Assembly (NCBI GenBank): GCA_023251915.1
Contig: JAHEXW010000007.1
Coordinates: 1-63,692, forward strand
Length of the DNA: 63,692 bases
Direction of reading: 5' to 3'
Source: Actinomycetes bacterium
Lineage (GTDB): Bacteria; Actinomycetota; JAHEXW01
The position numbers and the translations under genes were made by a program. Below the pieces are notes generated by a model. That model searched no databases. It was not told where the DNA came from and was given only the letters and a program-made list of their open reading frames with translations. Shown in pieces: positions 24,481 to 32,633 of the stretch; position 1 is the first letter of the stretch, and every line of letters starts with the position of its first letter.

Positions 24481-25167
24481 ATGACTCTTCATTGGCTGTT
24501 TCATAACTATCAACGAAGTCTTCTCGCGGTGCTCTACGAACACCCCCTAGAGGCCGTGTGTCTGAGCGAACTGGCGCGGCGAGCGGGCGTCGACCCCGGC
24601 AACACTAAACGTTATGTGGAGAAATTCGCTGATTGCGGCATCGTTAAGGTCGCCAAGAACGGACGTAAGACGACCATTGTGCCTGACCTGGGAAATCCCG
24701 AAACCAGAAAGATCTTTGAGTTATTCGAGCTAGACCGGACAAGGAAGTTTTTGGAAAAGATTCATCCCCTCGCCGGTGACCGCGTTGACATCTTCCTGGC
24801 TGAGCTCTTGGCGTTGCTGCCCGATATCAGGTTGATCGCTCTGTACGGTCTGGAAGACAACGATATCGTGGTCACGAAACCGATCAACATCGCGGTCGTC
24901 GTCGGGTCGTTGCACGACACCGCCTTCGTCCACCATAAGATCCGGTCGCTCATCGACGCCGCCGGTTTTCGGCACGATTTCGAACTCTGCGTTTATACAA
25001 GCGACAATCTCGCCGCCGCGTGGAACAAGAGCGATTGCGGTTGCATAGGTTTCTGTAATGACAGGGTTGTTTTGTTCGGCGAAGGATATTACTGGCGGCT
25101 AGTTGACGGCCAGCTTCGTCAAGGGCAAACCGCAGACACCGAGGAGGAGATGGCTCAGAATGCCTAA
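24481..25167 (+). CDS. Winged-helix regulator with nucleotidyltransferase-like domain
   Basis: A 228-residue protein. Residues ~1-65 form a winged helix (SLLAVLYEHPLEAVCLSELA, then GVDPGNTKRYVEKFADCGIV with wing KNGRKTTIV). Residues ~85-200 resemble a nucleotidyltransferase fold (RLIALYGLEDND... INIAVVVGS), but the usual GS-x-A-x-G and D-x-D residues are not seen, so it is probably not catalytic. Similar HTH-NTase fusions occur beside surface-protein genes in archaea and Actinomycetota. It is the first gene of the plus-strand exosortase operon and overlaps the next gene by 8 bases; the palindrome just upstream is its plausible binding site. ATG 24481 has GAGGTG 5 bases before it. Confidence 0.65.
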   Translation: MTLHWLFHNYQRSLLAVLYEHPLEAVCLSELARRAGVDPGNTKRYVEKFADCGIVKVAKNGRKTTIVPDLGNPETRKIFELFELDRTRKFLEKIHPLAGDRVDIFLAELLALLPDIRLIALYGLEDNDIVVTKPINIAVVVGSLHDTAFVHHKIRSLIDAAGFRHDFELCVYTSDNLAAAWNKSDCGCIGFCNDRVVLFGEGYYWRLVDGQLRQGQTADTEEEMAQNA

Positions 25168-25897
25168 ATCAATGATACTGCGCCGTAAATTAAGGACCGT
25201 CGGCCTGATAATGGCTTTGTCTTGCGTCGGCGTTCTGCTGTTCGGCGCCACCGCGCTGGCCGACACCGCCTATTTTGTAAACAACAGCTCGGAGTCCGGT
25301 TTGTTCGTCAACGCGCTCAACGATACCGTGTCGGGATCGACTTTGGAGTATTCGATCCTAAACATGACCCCGGGGCAAATCTCCTACTTCGGATCGCCGA
25401 ACGCGACTTCGTATTCCAAGGTCTACCCGAGCGGCAACGGGGTGGCGGCCGGAAATTGGACGCTTAACGCCTGGGGTCGGTCGCTTAACGCGTCCAAGGT
25501 ACTCTTCTCCGCGGAGATCGGTGAATACACAAGCACGGGTCAGTACATTGTTAAGATCCCCTACGGCGATCTGCCGACCGGTTTCGGCTGGACGCCCGAA
25601 TTTAAGGGAAGCGGCTTAACAGTGAACAGCGTTACCAAAACGGGGGCGCCGGCTTTCACGATCGGAGCGGGCAGCCGGGTCTACGTGAGGATATACGCCA
25701 AGAATACACACTCATCGCAGAACCGTGATGCCTTTCTGGCTTATAACTCGACCACAAATAACTCGAATCTATCTACTCCGCCGTTCGCCCAGCCCATACC
25801 GGCCCTTGGCTGGTACCTGGTTTTGGCCGGCATTGTTGTTTTCTCGTTCTTCGCTGTCGGGCGGGGTGTGTTGAAAGTGAGAAGGGATGAAGCTTGA
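25160..25897 (+). CDS. Secreted protein with C-terminal exosortase-type sorting tail
   Basis: A 245-residue protein. A signal peptide (basic n-region RRKLR, hydrophobic core, likely cleavage after ALA at residue 34) leads into ~170 residues rich in Asn, Ser, Thr and Tyr that I do not recognise. The C-terminus has a short motif PIPALGW (residues 212-218), a hydrophobic span (~218-234) and basic residues K239, R241 and R242. This tripartite tail is the layout of exosortase substrates, and IPALGW recalls the IPTL-CTERM type. The exosortase gene follows with a 4-base overlap, so this is probably its dedicated substrate. ATG 25160 is preceded by GAGGAGGAG. The Asn/Ser content would suit glycosylation. 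Confidence 0.75.
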   Translation: MPKSMILRRKLRTVGLIMALSCVGVLLFGATALADTAYFVNNSSESGLFVNALNDTVSGSTLEYSILNMTPGQISYFGSPNATSYSKVYPSGNGVAAGNWTLNAWGRSLNASKVLFSAEIGEYTSTGQYIVKIPYGDLPTGFGWTPEFKGSGLTVNSVTKTGAPAFTIGAGSRVYVRIYAKNTHSSQNRDAFLAYNSTTNNSNLSTPPFAQPIPALGWYLVLAGIVVFSFFAVGRGVLKVRRDEA

Positions 25898-26493
25898 CTC
25901 AGGTCGGTACCATTCTACTAAGTATTTTAGCGATGGCCGCCTACCTGATCGGCGTGATCTATTTTCGACGGCGCCGGGCTTGGCTGGGATATTACCTGTT
26001 CGCGACGGTCGGGTTAACGCTCATCTTGGTTTTCGGAGCCCAGTTGACCGGCTTGTCCGGCAAGATCGAATATCTGGTCACTTGGCTGACAGCCCGCGCC
26101 TCCACGCTGTTCGGTATCCAGGCGCAATTCCTCGGCCAAAACGAATTGATGGTCTCGGACAAGGCTGGCTGGGTCATCTTGCGGACCACGATCGAGTGCT
26201 CGGCGTTGATCGAAACCAGCGTGCTGATCGCCTTGGTCGCGTTCTATCCGGCCTTCAAGTGGACCAAAAAGGTCGTGATCTTATTTTTCGGGCTGCCGAT
26301 AACCTGGCTGTCCAACATCGTCAGATTGTTGATAATCACGGGAATGACCGCGTTCTTCGGCCGGCAAGCCGTGTTTTTCGGACACGCGATCGTGGGCCGG
26401 TTCTTTTTCTTGGTGGTAACAGTCGCCCTGTACTGGTACATCCTGACCATCCCGACAGTAAAACACATCGGGAAATCTCTGGAACAAGGATAG
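25894..26493 (+). CDS. Exosortase/archaeosortase family membrane transpeptidase
   Basis: A 199-residue polytopic membrane protein with the three invariant residues of the exosortase family: Cys102 in IECSAL, Arg144 in the NIVR motif (N-x-x-R), and His164 followed by G168 in GHAIVG. These enzymes recognise C-terminal tripartite tails, cut them and join the protein to a carrier or lipid. About five to six hydrophobic helices can be drawn. It starts at TTG with GAAGGGA upstream, overlapping the substrate gene. Its pairing with a processive GT2 recalls the XrtG systems of Gram-positive bacteria, but subtype assignment needs a profile search. Confidence 0.85.
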   Translation: MTQVGTILLSILAMAAYLIGVIYFRRRRAWLGYYLFATVGLTLILVFGAQLTGLSGKIEYLVTWLTARASTLFGIQAQFLGQNELMVSDKAGWVILRTTIECSALIETSVLIALVAFYPAFKWTKKVVILFFGLPITWLSNIVRLLIITGMTAFFGRQAVFFGHAIVGRFFFLVVTVALYWYILTIPTVKHIGKSLEQG

Positions 26494-26506
26494 AGGCGAG
26501 GTTCTA

Positions 26507-28150
26507 ATGGACGGTTTATGGACGTTTATGCTGATCTGGGGTGTTTGGATCCTGCTGCCGATTCTGGTGGACGGGTCTGACACGCTGTTCCGCCTATTCG
26601 TCGTTTTAATCTGGGGCCGCAAGAAGACCCGGCCGACCGTCGCGGATGCCGAGCTACCGTTTGTTTCCATCCTGGTGCCTGCCTATAACGAAGAGCAAGT
26701 CATCGACCGCTGTTTGAACTCGATCAAACTACAGGACTACCCGCACGACAAGATGGAAGTCATTGTTATTAATGACGGTTCGAGCGACCTGACGGCGGAC
26801 AAGGTTCTGAGCCATATCGACGGCCGCGAAGTCGGCATGCGCGACCTTAACCAGCGCGATCCCAAAGGCCTGATGAGCGACGGCGGCGAGGTCCGTCGGG
26901 CCGTACCGCCGGGCGTCTATCGCAGCAAGGACATCGTCGTTGACGAGGAGTCCCGCCGTCCGAAACACGACGAGGCCCTTATGGAAGGTAAATACGTCGA
27001 CGTACCCGAATTCGGCGGCGAGATGACACTCATCAATAACCGCCACTACGGCAAACCGACCGCGTTGAACTCCGGCATTTCTCAGATGAACGGGAGTCAG
27101 ATAATTTTCACGGTCGACTCCGACGTCGTTCTGGACGCCGGCGCGGTGCGCAACATGGTCTACGCGTTTTTGGATGATCCCAAATTGGGCGCGGCGACCG
27201 GACATATCGAGATTTCCGAGGACATCGTGGAGGAGCGCGACGAATTGGGCAACCTTGTCTTAGACGACGAGGGCCACCTGATCCGCAAAAAGATGAACTT
27301 CATGCAAACCGCGCTGACCCGTCTCCAGTTCCTGGAGTATCTGGACGCGTTCCGGCTGGGCCGCCAGTTCCAGGCGACGATCGGGAGCGCCTATATCCTG
27401 GCGGGCGCGTTCTCCGCGTTCCGGCGCAGCACCCTCATGAAGACCGAACTTTATAAACCACGCACGGTCAGCGAGGACTTCGACCTGACCGTCGACATTC
27501 ATGAGACGGGCGAGAAGGTCGGCTACGTCGCCGAATCCAAGGCCTTGCTGGCGCCGGTCATCAACGTCAACAGCCTGTATTCCCAACGCGTGCGTTGGTG
27601 CCGCGGGCAGCTGGAAGTAGCCGGAGCGCACCAGAAAGTGATCGGCAATCGCCGTTACGGCATGGTCGGTTGGTTCGGTTTTCCGCAGATGTTGATCACC
27701 GATCACACACTAAGCTTTCCCAGGTTGATCTGGACGATTCTGATCGTTATGTTTCCCCTCTTCGGCTATCCGGTCAGCACGGTCACGCTGGCGCTGTTGT
27801 TCACCTACGCGTTTTATGTTGTGCTTAGCTTTATGCAGACCTTCGCCGCGTACGTGATTGTGGATGGGGAAACGAAGCGCAAGACGGAACGCGCCTTGGG
27901 TTGGTGCTTCGCTCTGCCGTTCTATCGCTTGGTAGTATTCTACTTCCGGATGTCCGGATACTTGCGGACCCTCACCGAACCTGCCGGTTGGGACATCGCG
28001 TCAAAAACTTTGGTTAACGCGAGCGCCAATGTCGACAGGCTGAAGGACGGCGCGGCCGGAATGCTCCGCACTTTCAAAAGAACCGCGCACGCCGGCGCCG
28101 GCATCATTCGCTCCGTCATGATGCTTCTCCTCTTATTCGTGCGGGACTAG
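26507..28150 (+). CDS. Processive-type family 2 glycosyltransferase, exosortase-associated
   Basis: A 547-residue membrane glycosyltransferase. An N-terminal helix is followed by the GT-A core: SILVPAYNEE (~54-63), INDGSSD (88-94), KPTALNSG (183-190), DSD (204-206), SEDFD (322-326) and QRVRW (360-364). The D,D,D,Q-x-x-R-W set is that of hyaluronan, chitin and poly-GlcNAc synthases, which extend and export a chain. Several C-terminal helices follow. About 75 residues (~105-180), rich in charged residues, are inserted between the nucleotide-binding and acceptor motifs. It lies 13 bases after the exosortase, supporting a joint role such as making the glycan to which the substrate is attached. 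Confidence 0.85.
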   Translation: MDGLWTFMLIWGVWILLPILVDGSDTLFRLFVVLIWGRKKTRPTVADAELPFVSILVPAYNEEQVIDRCLNSIKLQDYPHDKMEVIVINDGSSDLTADKVLSHIDGREVGMRDLNQRDPKGLMSDGGEVRRAVPPGVYRSKDIVVDEESRRPKHDEALMEGKYVDVPEFGGEMTLINNRHYGKPTALNSGISQMNGSQIIFTVDSDVVLDAGAVRNMVYAFLDDPKLGAATGHIEISEDIVEERDELGNLVLDDEGHLIRKKMNFMQTALTRLQFLEYLDAFRLGRQFQATIGSAYILAGAFSAFRRSTLMKTELYKPRTVSEDFDLTVDIHETGEKVGYVAESKALLAPVINVNSLYSQRVRWCRGQLEVAGAHQKVIGNRRYGMVGWFGFPQMLITDHTLSFPRLIWTILIVMFPLFGYPVSTVTLALLFTYAFYVVLSFMQTFAAYVIVDGETKRKTERALGWCFALPFYRLVVFYFRMSGYLRTLTEPAGWDIASKTLVNASANVDRLKDGAAGMLRTFKRTAHAGAGIIRSVMMLLLLFVRD

Positions 28151-28154
28151 CGCG

Positions 28155-30698
28155 TTGGCACAGGCAGTCCCCGAACCCCTGCAACCGGCCAAGCCAGACG
28201 TCCGTAAGGGTTGGACTCTGTCTAGGTTTCTGCTGGGGTTGGCTTTCGTCTGGCTGGTTGTCTTTATCGTCTTTCGCCACGTTGCCGAGCCGGGGGTTCC
28301 CGCCGGCAACGACGCCATGGCTCATCTGTTTAAGATCTGGTACATCGGCCAGCACCTGGCGCAGACGCACACGTTTCCTGTGTGGCTGCCTTACTGGTAC
28401 GAAGGCACCGACTTATTCAAGTACTACCAGCCTTTGTTCTACCTCGTAGCAACGCCCTTCTATCTGATTACGAAGAATATTTTCGTCACCTACCGGATTG
28501 TCACTTTCGTTTGGATCGGCCTGGTCAGCCTGGCTATGTATGGCGTGGTATACCGGCGCCTCGGCCTGTTCCCGGCGATTATCGCCGCCATTCTTTATGC
28601 TCTATCACCCCCGGTGATCAGGGGCTATTTCTACGTCGGTCTGCTGCCGCAGGCGTTCTCGTACATCTTCCTGCCGCTGGCTTTCCATTTCACTCTGCGT
28701 TTGGCCGATGAAGGCGCCCAACGCGCCAAGACCGTCGCGCTCCTCGCCGTCTGTTGGGGTCTCTTTATCCTGGCCCATCCGATGAGCGCCGCTTTCTCGA
28801 TGATGGCCACATTTGTCTTTATCACCGTCTATCAGGCCACCAAACAAGAGGAACGGCACCCCTTGGTAATCACGCGCTATCTTTTGTCGGCGGCTCTGGG
28901 CATTGGCGTAGCCGCCCTCTGGTTTGTCCCGGCCTACTTCGGCAAGATAATGCCGCCGACTTCGGGCGAAGCGGTTTTCACTACTTCGGTTCCCCTAAAA
29001 GAACTGGCGGGGTTTGTCACCGGCGCCGCAACCACAAACGCCCGGTATATTCCGATTGCCTTATCCATCTTGGCGATCGCGGGGACATTCTGGCGCCGGA
29101 CCGCGCTCGCCTGGGGCTTAGCCGCCATGGGAGCGTTCACGATGATCTTCGCGCTCGGCGTGCAAACCCCGCTCTACAGTTTGGTTCCCTTATCGTCGGC
29201 CATCTTTCCTGAGTACGCTCTTTTTGGCGCTTGTTTCGCTTTCGCTTTTCTAGCGGGGCGTTTGTTTGAAAGAACCATTCGTAATTGGGCCAAAGACGTC
29301 GCGACCGTTGTTCTGATTGTCGCAGTTGTCTTCATCGCCCTGGTCGAAACACAACCTGTCTTCACGTCCATCGTTAACAAGCCTGCGCCGTCCGACATTA
29401 TCCGCTTGCTCGATAAGGCGAAGACCCTGCCCGCTGATGGACGGGTCTCGATGCTTGGCCATTCGTCCGCGGTTCTGTCCTACTATCCAACGGTCATTAC
29501 CGGCCGTCAGATAACCGAGGGCTTCTTCTACCAGGGCACGAACCATTACAAAGAGATCGCCAACATCAACGACGTCCAGATTCACGACTACGCGCCGGGA
29601 TACGTCCACCGGAAACTGGCGCAATGGAACACCCGCTACATCATGGTCCACACCGCGACACTGGCGCAGGACAAGGCTGTCATCCCACCGGGTTACAAAA
29701 AGGTCGCCACGGCTGAACTATGGAACCTTTTCTATCAAGATAAGGCCCGCTCAAGCTTTCAGATAATGACTCACGATTCGATAGCCATCGGCAAGAACCC
29801 AGCCGTAATCGCGCTCCGTTATCCCTGGATCGTCGAGGGCGGTCTATATGTCGACGACTACGACTGGAAGTATCTGTCCCAATTCAAACGAATCATCCTT
29901 AGCGGCTTCGCTTTCCATGATCGAAAGACAGCCGTCGACCTGATAACCCGGTTGGCCGAGAGCGGGCGTACGGTCGTTATCGATCTCCAGGACGTCGAGA
30001 GCGAGTTCGGCACGGAAAGCGTCTCATTCATGAATGTGTTGCCGATTCCGGTGACAACGCCGCGGCAAATCAGCCTGACGCCCGCCCGGCAATTGGCCGG
30101 CCTGCCGCAGCGGAAACTTAGTCTGCGGAATCTCGCCTATAACGGAGAGGCTTGGAAGGCGGTCGTCTATACAGGCCTTGACGCCAGCGCCTACGATGTA
30201 GCAATCAAAGGCAAAACCTATAGCGCGTTGGGATATAAGCGAGCCGGCGCCGGTAAGATATACTTCGCTGGCCTGAATCTGTTCTTTCATAATCTGCTGG
30301 CGCCCGATAGCGACGGAACCGCACTCACCGATTGGCTAGCCGGTCCGCCGGCCCCGAGTCTGTACATGGCCAATTTCCCGGTCACATCCCAAGCCTGGCG
30401 CGACGATTCGGTCAAGTTCGGTTATTCGTCGACAAAGTCGGCGCCGGTCGTCGTCTCCACGACCTGGACCGAAAACTGGCACGCGACAATCGACGGGAAA
30501 CCGCTTAAGGCCTACGCGTATGAAAACATGCCGTTATTCTTCCTGCCCGCCGGCACGCATGCGGTTGAGATGAATTACGGCACGACGGGATTGGAGATTT
30601 TTGCTACGCTTATCACCGTTGCGTCGGTCGCAATCGTCCTGTTCATCTTGATTAGGAGTGTGCGCCGTAAAAACAGCGCTAGTGATACCGGCATATAA
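28155..30698 (+). CDS. Large multi-pass membrane protein, PTPS-related / GT-C-like
   Basis: An 847-residue protein starting at TTG. The N-terminal half has about ten hydrophobic helices with an early acidic site (GNDAMAHLFKIWY) and aromatic loops, like GT-C lipid-linked-sugar transferases and the family labelled 6-pyruvoyl-tetrahydropterin synthase-related. From ~residue 390 a soluble, probably extracellular region begins, and one more helix lies at the C-terminus before a basic end. No pterin synthase active site is apparent, so that family name should not be taken literally. It would use lipid-linked sugars, supplied by the Dpm1-like protein encoded next, on the outer face. It overlaps that gene by 41 bases. 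Confidence 0.7.
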   Translation: MAQAVPEPLQPAKPDVRKGWTLSRFLLGLAFVWLVVFIVFRHVAEPGVPAGNDAMAHLFKIWYIGQHLAQTHTFPVWLPYWYEGTDLFKYYQPLFYLVATPFYLITKNIFVTYRIVTFVWIGLVSLAMYGVVYRRLGLFPAIIAAILYALSPPVIRGYFYVGLLPQAFSYIFLPLAFHFTLRLADEGAQRAKTVALLAVCWGLFILAHPMSAAFSMMATFVFITVYQATKQEERHPLVITRYLLSAALGIGVAALWFVPAYFGKIMPPTSGEAVFTTSVPLKELAGFVTGAATTNARYIPIALSILAIAGTFWRRTALAWGLAAMGAFTMIFALGVQTPLYSLVPLSSAIFPEYALFGACFAFAFLAGRLFERTIRNWAKDVATVVLIVAVVFIALVETQPVFTSIVNKPAPSDIIRLLDKAKTLPADGRVSMLGHSSAVLSYYPTVITGRQITEGFFYQGTNHYKEIANINDVQIHDYAPGYVHRKLAQWNTRYIMVHTATLAQDKAVIPPGYKKVATAELWNLFYQDKARSSFQIMTHDSIAIGKNPAVIALRYPWIVEGGLYVDDYDWKYLSQFKRIILSGFAFHDRKTAVDLITRLAESGRTVVIDLQDVESEFGTESVSFMNVLPIPVTTPRQISLTPARQLAGLPQRKLSLRNLAYNGEAWKAVVYTGLDASAYDVAIKGKTYSALGYKRAGAGKIYFAGLNLFFHNLLAPDSDGTALTDWLAGPPAPSLYMANFPVTSQAWRDDSVKFGYSSTKSAPVVVSTTWTENWHATIDGKPLKAYAYENMPLFFLPAGTHAVEMNYGTTGLEIFATLITVASVAIVLFILIRSVRRKNSASDTGI

Positions 30699-31377
30699 CG
30701 AGAAGGAAAATATCGGACCGCTGCTTGACCGCGTCGGCAAGGTAATCCGGGATGCGGCCTTGGCTCTGGATGTCATCGTCGTCGACGACGGCTCGGCCGA
30801 CGAAACTGGTGCGATCGCAACGGGCAGGGCGGCGAAATACGGTAACGTCCGTGTTGTCACCCACGAGGTAAACCAAGGCTTCGCGGCAGCGCTCAAGACG
30901 GGTATCTCAACCGCTCTGGCCGGCGGGTACGACGCCGCAATCTTTATGGACTGTGATCAAACACACGACCCTGCCGATCTGCCGGCCTTTATCGCCGAAC
31001 TGGAACGGGGCACCGACCTGGTGATCGGTTCCCGCTACGTCGGGACGGGCGGTATGGTCGACGTTCCCTGGCACCGCGTCGCCGTCAGCGTGATCGGCAA
31101 CGGTTTTGGGAAGCTTGTCTTCCGGCTCCCGGTCCGTGACGCGTCCAGCGGATATCGCGCTCTTAGCCGCCAGGCTTTGGAATCAATCCATATCTCGGCC
31201 AATGATTTCAGCATTCAGGTCGAGGAAGTTTTGCGGGCCCGCCGGCTAGGTCTGACTTTTGCCGAGATACCGATAACACTGGTAAACCGCAAACTGGGGT
31301 CGTCTAAATTCAACCTGAACGCCGCCGCGTTGTGGCGTTATTTCGTGTTGATGCTTAGGAGTCTGACATGGCGCTAA
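30658..31377 (+). CDS. Dolichol-phosphate-mannose-synthase-like GT2
   Basis: A 239-residue GT-A protein without the C-terminal membrane helices of longer homologues. TALVIPAYNEKENIGPLL, the VIVVDDGSADET loop, MDCDQTHDP (metal-binding DxD-like) and IGSRYVGTGG, with the ending RKLGSSKFN, match Dpm1-type transferases, which load a sugar on polyprenyl phosphate. The only available start that keeps the first strand is GTG 30658, deep inside the previous gene, so translation is likely coupled. It overlaps the next gene by 10 bases. It probably supplies a lipid-linked sugar to the GT-C-like protein. Confidence 0.88.
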   Translation: MCAVKTALVIPAYNEKENIGPLLDRVGKVIRDAALALDVIVVDDGSADETGAIATGRAAKYGNVRVVTHEVNQGFAAALKTGISTALAGGYDAAIFMDCDQTHDPADLPAFIAELERGTDLVIGSRYVGTGGMVDVPWHRVAVSVIGNGFGKLVFRLPVRDASSGYRALSRQALESIHISANDFSIQVEEVLRARRLGLTFAEIPITLVNRKLGSSKFNLNAAALWRYFVLMLRSLTWR

Positions 31378-32483
31378 AGGTTATGGCTGTCTTCGGTACC
31401 CGGCCGGAAGCAATAAAGCTGGCGCCGGTTATCGACGAGTTGAGGAAACGCGACGGCGTCGTGTGCAGCGTCGTGGTCACGGCGCAACATCGCGATATGA
31501 TCGACCAAGCGCTGAACATATTCTCCCTCGTACCCGACTCTGACCTTGACATTATGCGCCCCGACCAGACACTGGATGACATCGTCTGCCGTTCGCTGGC
31601 CGGTATCGCGCCCGTCTTAGAGGTCATGACGCCGGACGTCGTCCTGGTCCAAGGAGACACGACTAGCGCGATGGCAATGGCTTTGGCCGCCAGTCATCGC
31701 GGCATAACGGTCGGCCACGTGGAAGCCGGCTTGCGCACCTACGACAAGACTCAGCCTTTTCCGGAAGAAATGAACCGCCAACTGATCGGCCGCCTCGCCG
31801 ACCTCCATTTCGCCCCAACCGAAATCGCGCGAGATAATCTGCTGGGAGAAGGCGTATCTAAAGATCGGGTCTTCCTGACGGGCAACACGGTCGTCGACAC
31901 GCTGCTCCGGCTGTCAACGGAGATCAGAGAACCGGCGAATGAGGCGTTGCGGCAGGTTGATTTTGACAGCAAACGGGTCATTTTGGTGACGGCGCACCGG
32001 CGTGAGAATTTCGGGCCGCCGCTGGAACACATTGCGGCCGCCGTCCGGCAGATCGCGGAAGAAAACCCCGATGTCGAAATCGTTCTCCCGGTCCACCCAA
32101 ATCCGCGCGTCAGCGGGATTATCCAGCCGGCGCTGGCCCACGCGGAGCGCGTCCATTTGGTTTCGCCTCTAGACTACCCCGATTTGATCTGGGTCTTAGC
32201 CCGTTGCTACTTCGCGATGACGGATTCCGGCGGTATCCAAGAAGAGGCCCCGACCTTTAAAAAGCCCGTGCTGGTTATGCGAGAGAAGACTGAGCGACCC
32301 GAAGGTATCGAGGCCGGCGTTGCCAAACTCGTCGGGACAACCGTTTACCGCCTGGTCGGCGCAGCCTCCGACCTGCTTACTAACGACGAGGTCTACGCCA
32401 GCATGCGTGCCCGGAAGAACCCCTATGGCGACGGCCACGCCGCCTCACGCATCGCCGATATCCTGACGAAGTCAACGCTTTAG
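31368..32483 (+). CDS. wecB: UDP-N-acetylglucosamine 2-epimerase (non-hydrolysing)
   Basis: Interconverts UDP-GlcNAc and UDP-ManNAc. The 371-residue protein opens VMAVFGTRPEAIKLAPVI and has VQGDTTSAMAMAL, GHVEAGLRT, PFPEEMNRQLI, the HRRENFG motif with catalytic residues, and TDSGGIQEEAP. ATG 31368 follows AGGAG. As last gene of the exosortase operon it suggests that ManNAc, or a sugar derived from it, is part of the glycan. The stop codon lies in a perfect hairpin. Confidence 0.95.
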   Translation: MALKVMAVFGTRPEAIKLAPVIDELRKRDGVVCSVVVTAQHRDMIDQALNIFSLVPDSDLDIMRPDQTLDDIVCRSLAGIAPVLEVMTPDVVLVQGDTTSAMAMALAASHRGITVGHVEAGLRTYDKTQPFPEEMNRQLIGRLADLHFAPTEIARDNLLGEGVSKDRVFLTGNTVVDTLLRLSTEIREPANEALRQVDFDSKRVILVTAHRRENFGPPLEHIAAAVRQIAEENPDVEIVLPVHPNPRVSGIIQPALAHAERVHLVSPLDYPDLIWVLARCYFAMTDSGGIQEEAPTFKKPVLVMREKTERPEGIEAGVAKLVGTTVYRLVGAASDLLTNDEVYASMRARKNPYGDGHAASRIADILTKSTL

Positions 32484-32502
32484 TGCTTTACAGCACTAAA
32501 GC
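32477..32502. terminator. Perfect 10-base-stem hairpin at the wecB stop
   Basis: GCTTTAGTGC, loop TTTACA, GCACTAAAGC. The TAG stop of wecB is within the left arm. There is no T-run, so this could be a repeat of the family at 49866-49889 rather than a classical terminator. The nfnB gene converges from the right. Confidence 0.6.
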
Positions 32503-32633
32503 ACGAAACACAGCAAAACCTTAAAATAAGCCATTGTGTTAATTTGTTAACCGCGTCAACGCTTTAATGCTTTACCGCGGTGAAGTGAAGTAATCAGAAG
32601 CAGGCGCTTCCGCACGGGAAAGCGCGGAAGTGG

